Positions 36,814-48,900 of a DNA stretch of 64,000 nt are shown here, one piece after another. The translations under genes and the position numbers were made by a program. Position 1 is the first letter of the stretch. The number at the start of each line of letters is the position of its first letter. The notes below the pieces were generated by a model. That model was not told where the DNA came from, ran no database searches, and was given only the letters and a program-made list of their open reading frames with translations. Source of the DNA: Cardiocondyla obscurior (taxonomy: Eukaryota > Arthropoda > Insecta > Hymenoptera > Formicidae); NCBI RefSeq assembly GCF_019399895.1, contig NC_091882.1:3720001-3784000 (forward strand). Reading direction: 5' to 3'.

Positions 36814-39800
36814 CTGCAAGAGCAGAGTGCACGATAAGCGCTAATTTATTTGCAGTATGCCGCTGTATCGAGCACATAAATTCCCTCCTACAATGTAAAC
36901 ACACTATTGGCATGCTATCTCTTTATCGTGGCGTTGAAATTAAAAAAAATAACAGCGATATCGATCGCGCGCCGTTGATATTGATCCTCGCGTGACGCAA
37001 GCGATTCAGGAAACTATACAGATCCATTATGGTTAATGTTACAGATTATGTTCTGCATGCTGAGAGAGATTATCGCAAGCCTGCCCGGAAAGCCTTTAGA
37101 GATTCAATTCGATCCATCTCAATTTTCACCGATGGACTCGAAAGCCGCAAGGAGCCGTAACGATCGTATAAATATAACACTTGATCTGAATGCGCGACGT
37201 GCGGTTTGCAAGTGTCCTCGAAAGAAACTTTTCAGTCATCTTTTACTCTCGTCCCACGAGGGATTAACGGGTAAATGGAAAAAAAAAGAAAAAAAGGGGA
37301 AAAAAAGAAGAAAAAAAACACTGCAGATACAATGTGAAACGACATACGGCAGAGGACTGAATGAAAAGATGGAAGGAAGGAAGGAACGACGAAAGCGAAG
37401 AGCGGAGAATGAAGAAAAGAACGAGAAGAAGAGAGAAAGGTAAGTGAGAAGAGAGAAATGACCGTGGCGATACGTTACGCGGCTAATGGTAGCACAATGG
37501 GGGGATATTATTAGTGCAGCGGCTTAGAAGTGGTCTCTTTGGCGCCACAAAGTTTCGTATTACATCTAGCCGTCGTCGTCGTCGCCGCGTCTTCATCGTC
37601 GCCGACGTCCACCTTCTTAATTCCCCGCTCGCCTTTACCCTTCGTTTCGATTTTCGAAGGCCCCTTGAATGGGTGCCCTTGGTACTCTCCGTCTCTCTCT
37701 TTTTCTTACCGCCCGTGTCTTTCGCCGTGCTCTCGGCCCTTAGTCTCACCTCGCCGTTCTCCCTCTTCAGGGAGTTCGGCATACGTGTTAGCGCGCGCGT
37801 GTATGCGTCTACGTATCTCCGTCTTTATTTCTCTTCTTTTCAGAAGCGGCTTTAATAGCGAACTGCGGGTGGTCCCCGACGTTGACGCTTTCGACTATTG
37901 TTACGACTGCGCGCAGTCACACAGGGTCACCGGTCCCCGGTTTAACCGATTATACGAGCGCCTGTATTAAGGTAGCCAATAATCGTTGTGTTGCGCCCCA
38001 AATCTCGCGACGTATGCAACGCATTAGGGAGCGCGACAGCGAAGTGGCTCTAACTTGATACCCTGTGTCGCTGTGGGCTCGACACAGTCCATCAAGTTAA
38101 TGCAATAGCGCCTATAATTGTCTCCCGCGCAGGGTGCTTTAAAAATATTCGCTTATATACATTCCGCGATAAAGTACCTTTTTATTTTATTAATGTAGTT
38201 TATAAAATTATATTGCTTAAAATTTTTTTAATATACCGGATTTATTTATGTATTTTAGTTTTTATGACGTGACGCGACGTTTTCTATATATTTTTTTTTT
38301 AAATAAGATACTTTGCACACGGGCATTTTCGACAATCTATCACATCATTCATTTCATTCAATGCTAATCTGATTCTTATTATATTATAATGCCCATCAAA
38401 TCGGCCCATTGATCTGCATCGTCAGGACCACGTGTTTCCTGCTTAACTATCATCTGCTGAGAAAGATCGAAGAAAAAGAAAAAAGAACGAATGTAAAAAA
38501 AAAAAGAAAACAGCTACGCACAATGGAATATAAGAATTAAAAAAAAAAAAAAAAACAGAAATTATACCATACATTATTTGTAGCTTTTTATGTAATATCT
38601 ACTCTTTAATAAATTCAGCAGCTGATTATATAAAAAAAAAATTTTCTTTTAGCTTTCAATTATATAACAAACGCTACCAAAATATTTGTTTTGTAATCTC
38701 TTCAAAAGAGTGAGTACGTAATAATATAATTATTGATAAATGTATTCTTTCTGAATATTATTCGAACGCTTAAGGTTCATAATCCTCGCGATGCAGAGCG
38801 AGGGCGTTTTTTTTTTTTTTTTCTAAGGCAAAGCCTCTCCCGCTCAAGGTTTCTCTTTAACTATTTTTTTTTTTTTCGAAAAAAGCCGACGTCGTCTCGA
38901 TATGAATAAAAAGTACTACGCGACCCATCGAAATACTCAAAATTCTCAGCAGTCGGACGTTTATGGCATTCCGAACTATACCCTGTCATATCGTTCGTCA
39001 CCCGACTGTTGGCGGCGATGGTCGCGTGCGCCAAATTACGCCACGGCGTTGAAATTCCACGAACGATTGACCGGCCGGACTGCAATTTATACCGATAAAG
39101 ATGCAAAACTATGACGCGCGTCCCGCCGTCTCGCGCGACAAATAGCATTCTTGGGGTTTCGTATGGCCGGGCCTAAACCAATACGCGTGCAAGGAAGGAT
39201 CCCCCTCGCCTTTCGGTTCATCAGTCTCAATTACAGCGGAACTCGGCGCCGATCGACTACCCGCGTGCGGAATGGTAGCCGCATAACAGCACTGACGACT
39301 ACGGTTATTATCAATATGTATTACGTGTCGAAGTACATTGATATTCCTTCAACGTTGACGCGAGCGTCTTGCAAAATTTTTTAATTCTATATGCGATTGC
39401 TCGATAACGAAGGTGATTATTAAAAGAAGTTTTAACGTTACAAAAATTGCGAATTATTAAAGAGAGTCAGTCAGAATTGCGCGAATGAGCGTTTTCAGAA
39501 ATTCATAAGTGCAAAGAATTCGCAGTGATTTTACGCATTTCCCGATGCATTATTCACGGATGTGCGCGTGCAACTGAACGCACGCTGCACGTGGCAATAT
39601 TGCACGCCAGCCGCGTTTAAGTGCCAATTATAAAAGCGTAACAATCTACGATTAAGAAAGCTACGCGTGTTACACTTTTCAATGGGCCGTAAAATAACGC
39701 GCGATATCGCGAGTCGAAACGTTACGACTTTCGCACCGCGGCGGACACGCGCGCTTCTTCACCGCGAGCCGCGTAATCTTGCCATTGATATGGATATCGG

Positions 39801-42800
39801 ATGAATATCCAAGTTTCGCACGCTTTCGCGGTGTCACTTAGTATCCTATATTATGCACAGAACAGCGAAAATTCTCGTTATTGAACAGTCGACTTGATAT
39901 TCGGCCAAAACGAGCCCCAAGAGAACGCGCCAAACCGACAACAATCAATTTGCATCACTTAATTTTATATTTACAATACACATTCTCGATATAATAAATT
40001 TATTTCGCGGCGAAACTGCGTCGCGGAAAATCACTCGTGGTTACTGTACAGAAATTATTCACGGAGCATCCTATTTCCACGCCAGAATCTGTCGCAAATG
40101 TTAATGCCAATTAACGATTGAACGAGACGTTAAAAATATTTATCGCCGGTCAAGTTGACGAGGCGTGAGATGCAGCACCGCCGAGTGATAGGCATTGCGA
40201 ATAATTTGCCAATAAACGCGAAACATTTTGAAGCGAAGTCAAACGGTGCGTCAGCGGTACGTCAAAGTATTTCCGAGGAAAATTTTGCCAGAGCGAATCT
40301 CGAGATCCGTTACGCGGACGTGACACCCAAATGAAATAAGACGACCGAATCCGTCGGCTGATGAGAAGATGCTCCCGATCTGCCATAGTTCCCCTATCTC
40401 GCGCAGTTCCCGCCCGCCTTTCGTCTCGCCGCGCGTTCGCGCACTCCGCGGTATTTCCCCGTGAATCCCATCCCTGTTTCATGGCATCCCACGTATTGAT
40501 TCTATAAACTCGTTCGCAAGAGCGACGAGAGCACTCTCCTCCCTACATCCCAGCCTTTCGGTGTCCTTCTCGTTCCTTTCCTCATCGGCGACTCGTTTGA
40601 CGGAGACGATCCCGTTTATCGCGCCTGCGAGATAAACACGATTCGCGAACGTCATATACGGAATATATTTTATTTGCGAGCGACGGGAAGAGAAAAGGCC
40701 GGCTGACGGCTGTTTACTTCGACGGAGACATCCTAAAGGCATTTTCGTGTCTGATATATTATATTATAATTTCGATTAAGCCGAAAGAGTTATATGACGC
40801 GAAATCGAGACGTACGTTAATCATAAATTTTGCTGTTTAAATTTTAATTAATTCGTACTCGCTGATGTAACTATGTAGTACATTGCTGCGAATCGATATT
40901 ATCGACGGCCTTTTAATTTTTACGCCACTCGACGATAAATATTCGAGTCTAATGATAGATCCGGGGATCGAGCTAGCGCGTATGTGCAATCTGTCAAGCT
41001 TGTTTTAATTAAATGAATTAACGTCCCGGTATTATTATCGCGCGAAGCTGACTGTGAAATAACGCGGTGAATTTTATTGAGCAGTAAATTTCGATATTCG
41101 TCCTGAATTTTAGATTATAAGTACGCTGTGATAGCGCGGTGTAAATTAATTTGCGAAATAAGTATATCAAGCCGATATTCGACACCGACATAAGAATACA
41201 AAATCGCCGGACAGATCGCGTGATTTATTCTCGCACTGCTGTTCAGATAACGGGGGTCGTATCAGCCGTTTTATCTGGCAAGAGCCGTGCACTGATTGCG
41301 CGGTGACATCAAAAAGCCGATGACTCTTTTTTTCTTTCCCTCCCCAGTCGTACAAACGTCGCGACTCGTGAAAATGAAAATGCGCTGTAGAGATAACTAT
41401 ACGTATTATCTGATTATACAAGGTAATGACACATTTACGGCACACGTCAATGGCATGTCGCGCCGAGCCATTACAGAAATTGCCGTTACAGATTGATTAT
41501 GCCGCACATAATGCCGTTATTAAAAGTTGATTTCGACGATAATTGCGCTTTCATGTGAAAGTCACATTCCCTTGACAGATATATTATTTTTTTCCCTACC
41601 GTTTTACCGAATTACGACGATTCCATTTGCAGTTCGCGAACGCGCGATATATGCCCGGCGAAATTGCACCGATGAGAGATCGCTGCTTATACACGCGATT
41701 TAGAAAATTGCATCTACAAATTTACGCCGCTAATTGCGTATGAAGAATGAGATGTGTCCTCTTAAATGGCAAATGCATTCCCTGAATTTCACTCGAGTTG
41801 AATATCGTCCGCATATTACACGCGATAAATCCCGGCGGATATAAGTCCAACCGGCCATCGAATCGTAGCGTGAAATGAAGCAATTTCCGACTACATTATT
41901 AGCCATCTCATAACGATTTCTTTTTCCGAGATTTTCTCCTCCGTAGCAATACCATTTTTGTGCCGCTCGTTAACCGCGCGTGGAATATATTAATCGATAA
42001 CGCCGTCCGAGAGTAACCTATTAGTATAATCGCCGGATAAATTCGAATTTAATTAGCTTCCAGAATAATTTTTTTCTTTTCTATCCGACCCGGGACGACA
42101 AAATATACCTAGCTAGCGTGTGGATGTAATACGTCCATGCAAAATATGGCTAACAAGAGAAAAATCAGTCGGATTGTGTTCCTGTCATCGTTTATCTTGT
42201 TGCATACATTCGCTGTGTACGTACAAAGTACCATTTTTGTTCGAAAATAGAGCAGCCATTAATTTCACGGACGTAATTCCGATACGGGAAAATATTTTCG
42301 ATATTATACTCTGAGAAATAAAATTAGTGGCGAGGTTTTTGTAACAAATTTTAGATTGAACGAAACTGGTTTAACGCACGCTTCGCGATATTTTTTTTTG
42401 GGTTCAAAGCATTGAAACGACGCGGAGTCGAGATTTCTCGGTGACGTATGCGCGCGAATTCGTCACCAAGAGTTCCTTGAGAACGTAATGAGCGAGCTCG
42501 CCTTCCGCGAATCAAAACTTAAACGAGATTATCAGCTGCTTCTCGAGAAAGGGACGCGTGAATAATTTGACGCAGCCGGTGCCCGGGCTGCGAAGACGCA
42601 CGGGTTTCTGAATGCCGGGGGCCGACGTCCGAGAGAGGGTTCTGTCACCGGGATTCCAAACTAATTCGCGGCAACACCACGTGCTAATCCGTCTTAAGTT
42701 AATACTGGAGAAGCAATAATCGCGCAGCATGCCTAGTACGACGAACCAATCAATCTGCATCTGACAACGATCGTGTTACATTTTACCGAGCACCAAACGT

Positions 42801-42952
42801 TTCTTTTATTTTATTAATTTTTTTCTTTTGCGTCTAATAAGAAATATAATTCTAACGTTACCGTAACTTTATAACCGAGAGAAGTTAAAAAATAAAATTG
42901 TAAAAATTTCAATATTCTTACACGCTATTTACGAAACTTCAAGTGAACTTAC
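36814..42952 (-). other. Intron 2 (6139 bp)
   Basis: GT-AG intron, phase 0. It contains the 38052-38098 hairpin, an A/G-rich stretch at 37277-37440, and AT-rich sequence at 38140-38760 with A- and T-runs. The stretch from 39.4 to 42.4 kb is rich in AATTA/TAAT words but shows no exon signal. Confidence 0.88.
38052..38098. other. Perfect two-part hairpin in intron 2
   Basis: Stem AACTTGAT/ATCAAGTT (38052-38059 with 38091-38098), a 3x3 internal loop, then stem CTGTGTCG/CGACACAG (38063-38070 with 38080-38087) and a 9-base loop. Partial pairing continues outward to about 38039 and 38111. The shape resembles a miRNA precursor or a structured RNA, but I do not recognise the sequence as a known miRNA. 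Confidence 0.6.
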
Positions 42953-43345
42953 CAATGGAGAGTAAAACGCGGAGCTGTCCATGCCGATGCTGGGGTAAGG
43001 CCCCTGGTCGGTGGTGGAGGGCGTCGGCGTTGGATAGGACGAGTAGGATGTCGCGGTGGGTAATCGAGGATAAGCGCCTAACGCGAATCTCGCGGCGTTG
43101 TCGTACTGGCAGCTGCACACCGTTTGCCCCGTCACGGGGTCCGTCATCATGGGCCTGCCGTTTTCGCAACAGCCTGGTCCGGTGGCGGCACCACCCACGG
43201 GGGTCGTGGCACCGCCGGTACCCGCGGGCCCGACCCCCGTCGTCGTTGTCGCCGTGGACGAGGGCGAGAGAGCACCCGGGCTCAGCGCGCCCCCCGACAT
43301 CGCCGGCGACGTCGCCGTTGTTGGTTGCCCGCCGCTTACCAGAAG
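42953..43345 (-). CDS. Iro class (mirr or ara/caup): Iroquois homeodomain protein, coding exon 2 (N-terminal region)
   Basis: Codes residues 17-147. The acceptor is a T-run ending in ACAG at 43349-43346, and the donor is TTG|GTAAGT at 42952. Both junctions are phase 0. A Ser/Thr/Gly/Ala-rich stretch (residues about 25-74) is followed by the conserved Iroquois N-terminal motif at residues 75-98, starting CCENGRP and ending CSCQYD. It has four cysteines and lies in the same place as in fly Araucan and Caupolican. The exon closes with GMDSSAFYSPL, another family signature just before the NPYGLKD block of exon 3. Antisense open frames over this exon are composition shadows. The cysteine motif's function is not settled; a protein-contact role is plausible. 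Confidence 0.95.
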
Positions 43346-44825
43346 CTGTAAAAAAAAAGCAGAACAACAACGTGAAAAGTACGTCATTAACATAGTATAA
43401 TTGCGCGCATGTATTACGCGGAGAGGTTCCATACATTTCCTTGTAAAATTAGGCATTAGCTTTTCTAACTTCCTTCGAGCGGATATCGATATTCGTGCGC
43501 GATCGCAAAAACCTCGTCGCTGTACACAAATTCAGTTCGCAATCTCATCATTTTTCAAACGTAGATACATATAAATGACGCATAAAGCGGCCGGTAAATA
43601 CATATGCACAGACGCGTCGTGATAAGGACATACATATGTACTACACATGTATACGTACGACGACTAGAGAAGCGAAAGATTTATTTTTTCTTTTTTTTTT
43701 TTCCTTTTTTCCAGTGCGTTTTTTTCAGTCGGCTCTAATCACTGCTTCGACGATTTTAAAATCCGATATTCACAAACATCCGATAACGGTGCCCTTCTTT
43801 CGACGGAGGTAGACGTCTCCTCTGAGTTTTTTACGACTATATTTTTTTTATTTTCTTTTTTTTTTTTTCGTTTACGAGAAAATTCCGTGATAATCAGTTT
43901 TTTCGCAGCTTTTATCTTTACAGAAATACAAGAATATATTACGTAAAAAGAAGCGTAAGATACATAATTTATAGTGCGTTTGGTCTTATTAAAACAATCT
44001 CGGCGCATAACGGAGAACAATTATTCCTCCCACGATTAATAGCTCCGTAAAGCTCATATAAACAGAGAGACGTCACTTTCGTGTGCGTGCCCGCGCGTAG
44101 GGGATCATGCCGAGGTTGCCTCACGCTAAATTAGCCCATTGTAAATGAGGACGGAATGAATCCCGGTAATTAATATGGCAAGGGCGCGGAGTTATTTCGA
44201 GAGGCTCGGGAGCCGCGACGAGCCGGGCTGTATATCTGCGTTGATAAAGCCTTCTCTCCGACAGCTCTCCGCATTCCGTTACACGAGAGAAGGCCCGGAA
44301 AACGATTCTCTCTCTCTCTTTCCTTCGTACGTGTACCTTTCTATTCGTAGACCGTGTCGAAATCACCCACGAAAACGCCTACGGAGCGTTGCGACGCGCG
44401 CGTGATGAATAGGATCGACGAGAACTTTATTCCCGCGAACGATTCTCCTTCGCGTTTCACCGACTCGGCCTCTCCTCGTGAATTATTAAAAGCCCGCGCG
44501 GCGCCGCTTATCAATTTTAAAGCGGGCCTGTAAAAATACGACCGAGTTTTTTATATATATATATAACTGACAGAAGCCAGTGTCGTTTCTCGCGCGACAA
44601 GATCGCCTCCCGGATCGTTAAGTAATAATGTAGGGGCGATTTACTTCGATTTCCTGTTTACTCGAAAAGTTTCAGTTTATCGGATTAATATATGATGGGC
44701 TTTCGTCACGATGTAGATCGGTCACGTTGAGTCACATTCCGCTCCGAGAAGCGTAAGGAATTCACAGACGCTCGGCCTGCAGCATTCGGCTTACCACGTT
44801 CGTGCCTCGAATTACGCGGTTTCGA

Positions 44826-44878
44826 CCATTTGCATAATTATCTCGATCTACAATGAGCCATCTGCATAACTATCTTCG
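44826..44878 (+). promoter_or_regulatory. Duplicated POU/octamer-type module in intron 1
   Basis: Copies CCATTTGCATAATTATCTCG (44826-44845) and CCATCTGCATAACTATCTTC (44858-44877) are 32 bases apart. The first holds a perfect octamer ATTTGCAT. Binding by a POU factor is inferred from the motif only. Confidence 0.35.
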
Positions 44879-45050
44879 TGAGAAAATTCGTGGAGTTGCT
44901 TCCGCGACGCGGGGCCATTTCCGGGGCACACGCTGTTTACAATCTCACGCCCATCGATTTTTCCGCGTGCGTAGTGCGTCAATACGCCCGCGTATATTTT
45001 CACAAGAAATATCACGGGCGCCCGTTGCGAAAATAGAAGGGCGAGGGGAC

Positions 45051-45075
45051 CGTCGCGTCGCGTCGCGTCGCGTCG
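45051..45075 (+). repeat. CGTCG pentanucleotide array, five units
   Basis: Five perfect units, in a CpG-rich part of intron 1. Confidence 0.92.
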
Positions 45076-45828
45076 CTAGGAGATTCGCGCCGAAAGAACG
45101 AGGTAAACCCAACTTTCGTGAACAAAGACCCCGCGCACTTTCGTCCGTGGTGGTATAACGGGCGGTGCATGGTGGTGGTGTAACGGTGGTGCGGCGGCGA
45201 GCTTCGAGGACATGCCGCGCGCGCGCACGTGTGTCCCCGTTCACGCGTAACAACACGGCGACACGTGTGCGCCCGTGTAGGTGTGCGCGTACGGAATCCT
45301 CTCCCGGCTTCTCTCCCCAGCTCCGCTCGCCGTCCCGCTCTTTTTCTCTTCTGCTTCTAACGAAACGTCCCGGGCACCTCCAGCGTGTCTGGAGCCATTC
45401 ACGCCCTGCTGGGTTTCCCACCGGAACCTTTTAAGACCCTACTTTCACCCCCGCGGCAGCCGCCGGCGCGAAAACCCTTCGGATCTCGTGGCGGGAAGAG
45501 TCGCCCGTGATACGGTCCTATCCCGCCTCCGCTTCTCATGCTCCACCTTGTCGCCGATCGTTTCCGCGACGCGCTCGTTGGCGAAGCAACCCCTCGAGTA
45601 ACGGAACGTGTCGGATTCTCTGCGAATCCTGATATGAGCGTCGTCAGAATCTTCCCTACGCCTTGGACGCCGGCGTATCTCTCTTTCTCTTTCTCTCTAC
45701 GTCGTTGCCAGCGCGTCGAAATAATTCCGAGTTCGTAAGCACTCGTGTTTTATAAATAAGCGGGCTCACTACTGGGAATATTTTTCCGCGAGAATAGTTA
45801 GAAAGCAAGAATGCTTAGACTCTTTTAT

Positions 45829-45937
45829 CGCCACCCGATATTTGCGGTTTGACGTAATGACGTCCGCGAAAAAGGCAGCTCGAACGCTTCGATTCCTTCA
45901 CCGCTTAATATTTGTGGTTTGTATAATGATATCGGTG
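45829..45937 (+). promoter_or_regulatory. Duplicated Runt-type module in intron 1
   Basis: Two diverged copies of about 39 bases, period 70. TGCGGTTT at 45843-45850 and TGTGGTTT at 45913-45920 both fit the Runt-domain consensus TGYGGT. Each is followed by a TAATGA/AATGA homeodomain-like word. Enhancer activity is inferred. Confidence 0.35.
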
Positions 45938-48900
45938 CTCAAGTAGATTTCTACTCGTGAAAAAAAGATACGGGTAGCGAAAGCTCGCAGGTACGGACGT
46001 TGTCCGGAAAACGGCAGTTATATTATTGGCATGATTTCTTGAACGGTGTATATTACCGCCGTCCCGGTTGGCCGCGATTTAACATTAATTTCGCGCGGAA
46101 AGTTGTGTCGCCAAAGTTTCCCAGAGTTCATAAATGATGGTTAACAACGGGCAGTTATTGATACATTCAATTTTCCTTAAACTTTAATGACCGGGTGATT
46201 CAGAGCTCGCAGAGAAGCTTTATCTACATTACATTTGGAAACGGACATAAAATTATATCAGCCGTGCAATAAATTTTTAACAATACATTTCGTACGCTTT
46301 TAACGCAGTGTTTAAAAAAAAAATTGAAAAAAAAAGGTTTCTCTTTATCAGTTTGAGCATCTTTCAATTTTAATTGAAGTAATAACGAATGGACGCTCTG
46401 AAATATTATCAACGAATGATCGATAATGTTCATTATCGCGAAGGAAAAAATACCTAAAGTGAGCGGAGTCTTTTAGAAATAATAAGTCGATGTCGCCTAT
46501 CGCGATATGATTAATCACGAGATAGTCCATCAATAATCTACCTTGCGAAACTGACAAGATTTGTCACTTTGTCCAGACGCAAAGCATTCTCGCTTGCGAC
46601 TTTCACCAATGTACAACTTAAGTAGCGATCTTTGTAGCGACAGAATGACACAATCGGCAAAGTGACTTTAATAGTTTTTATCCCGCTATATTTTTGCTGG
46701 ACGGAATAAATTCTTTTATTTTATTTTTTTTGATAAAACACAATACGAGCAAATTATTCCTTTCGTCTATTAATTTTCTCATTAAAGCTTTACAAATCTA
46801 TATCGTTTTTAGTTATATTAATATTACGCGCAAGAGTCTTATTACTACGTGTTCGAATTATTCAATAGTGCGTACACGCACGAACGCTCACACGTGCGAA
46901 CGAAGGGGGTTAAAAGAACCCGAGAAGCCGAAATCCTTCAAGGAACGGATCTTGTATGTGTATCGTTACGATCCGCCTGTATAAACAGGATTACATCTGT
47001 TCCACTAAAACTGTATAGTACTCGGAGTTAATTATGCGTCATCGGCATCGCCTACAAAAAAAATAATCGGCATGTAACGTCCATCCGACATACTAAACGC
47101 TTCGCCTGATCTATTAATGAATAGCGGTACAAAGGTATTGTGTTATATACATTTTTCTTTTTTTTCTTTTTTTTTTTTTTTTTTTTCTTTATTTAAGCTC
47201 AAATTTATTGACGATCTTTGATATACGTCCTTCGGCCGACATTCCACCGAACAATGTCGGCTCGGTTCATATTCTTTTCATTTATGCTCCTAAAAGACGA
47301 ACGTTCGTAAATTTATTACTGCGGTCTGGCAGCCATCAATTACGCGGGCACAGTTTTACTGAAAAGATGGCGACAGGAAAGGTTGAGTTGTGCTTTGGCT
47401 TATCTTTTCTGCGCGCCTTCCCTTCCTCGGAGACTACTTTTTCCACACGTCGCAACTTCTCTCTTACTTTCTTTCGCCCGTGTCACGCCATGTATCTTTT
47501 TCTCTACGCCAGAATCACAACCATCACGAAAGCAGGCAAGAATCCTGACTCTCCCTTCGTTCACCCCTCCCCTTGGATCTCTTGTACGACAACGGCACTA
47601 CGGGGCCCTTTCCTCTCACGACAAATTAGCCACCGGGGCGATACTTTTACAACAGAAGAGAGTGCGGACAGAGGAGGTCGTCAATTGAAATTTACCAGAG
47701 TGTCACGCCAATTTCGAATACCTTTTTCGTCGGAAAATCAAAGCCGCAGAAGGCAACACAAATGTGAATTCCAGAAAACACAAAATCGACTGACCGTGAC
47801 ATGATCGGTTACAGTTCTTCGATCTCTCTCTTTCTCTCTCACTTTCATAATTGCGTCAAGTTGTTCTAAATTTATTAAACTTACAAATTTTAACGACGAG
47901 TGAAAAATCCTGATACGTCGAAGTCTGGGAATTTAATTTAATCGTGCCATACGGGTACGATACTTAACGTGACAGACGACGGTTAATGAAAGAATTTACA
48001 AATTCGGATGAATTGTTAATTAGCAGATTCAACGTGGCGAGTGGTGTCCCGGCGAAAGTCGCGGACATTAAACGAGCGCGAACGCGGACGCGGCGGTTTC
48101 ACGTTAATTACGCCCGTCTACGAAAGAGACGCGACAGACAACGAGAGTTCCGCGAGTCCGCGGCTTTAAAAACGTCACCGGCGCGCGGAGGAGGACGGCC
48201 TGTCGGAGGGCGGCGAGATCTATTTGAAGCGTTAAAGACTCTGTTAAAGCGGCGGTAACTCGACGTTAAGAAGGCGCGAACGCCGAGCGCCGCGGACGAC
48301 TTGGGGTATTTTTACGCGGCTCGTTGAAGCGTTTATCGACGACGGGGGAAATTCTTACGAGCCGCTGCGGTCCGCTGGAATTAAATCGACCGAGGGGGCC
48401 GTCAAACGTCTCACGCGCACTTCGCAGATTATGGCAGAGTTAGATTATCCTCCCTCTTTCTCTCTTTCTCTCCACCTTTTCTAATAACGATGTAAATAAT
48501 TATTAAATTGCCGTCTGTTTTGAACAAAGAGCTATTCTCTCTACGCGGCGTGACGTAAAAGCGAGCAATTTTCTTTTTACGTGGGTTTCACGGCAGCCGT
48601 CGCGCTCCTCTCTCGGTCGCCGGTTGCCGTCCCGCCGACTCTACCGAAATCCGCGAAAAAAGGAGAGTGATGAATTCGCGCGAGCGCGCGCACACGCGAA
48701 ACGAGGCCGTTCCTATGCGGATGAGACACGTGCACCTTTAAACCGGCAACCGGTTTCCGCGCGACGTGCGTGTAAAGGCGAGACAACACAGCCGAGACCG
48801 TTCGGCAAGTACGTGCGAGAATTTGTGGCGTAATTGCCGATTCCGTCAATCATCGGGCGACGGTGTTTTCATGCCGCTGCCAAATCCCGCGTGATACGAG

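Noticed and set aside
42943..43400. Plus-strand open frames opposite exon 2
   Set aside because: Antisense shadows of a GC-rich, well-supported coding exon.
47208..47804. 198-codon plus-strand open frame in intron 1
   Set aside because: No recognisable domain, mixed composition, no splice support; likely a chance frame.
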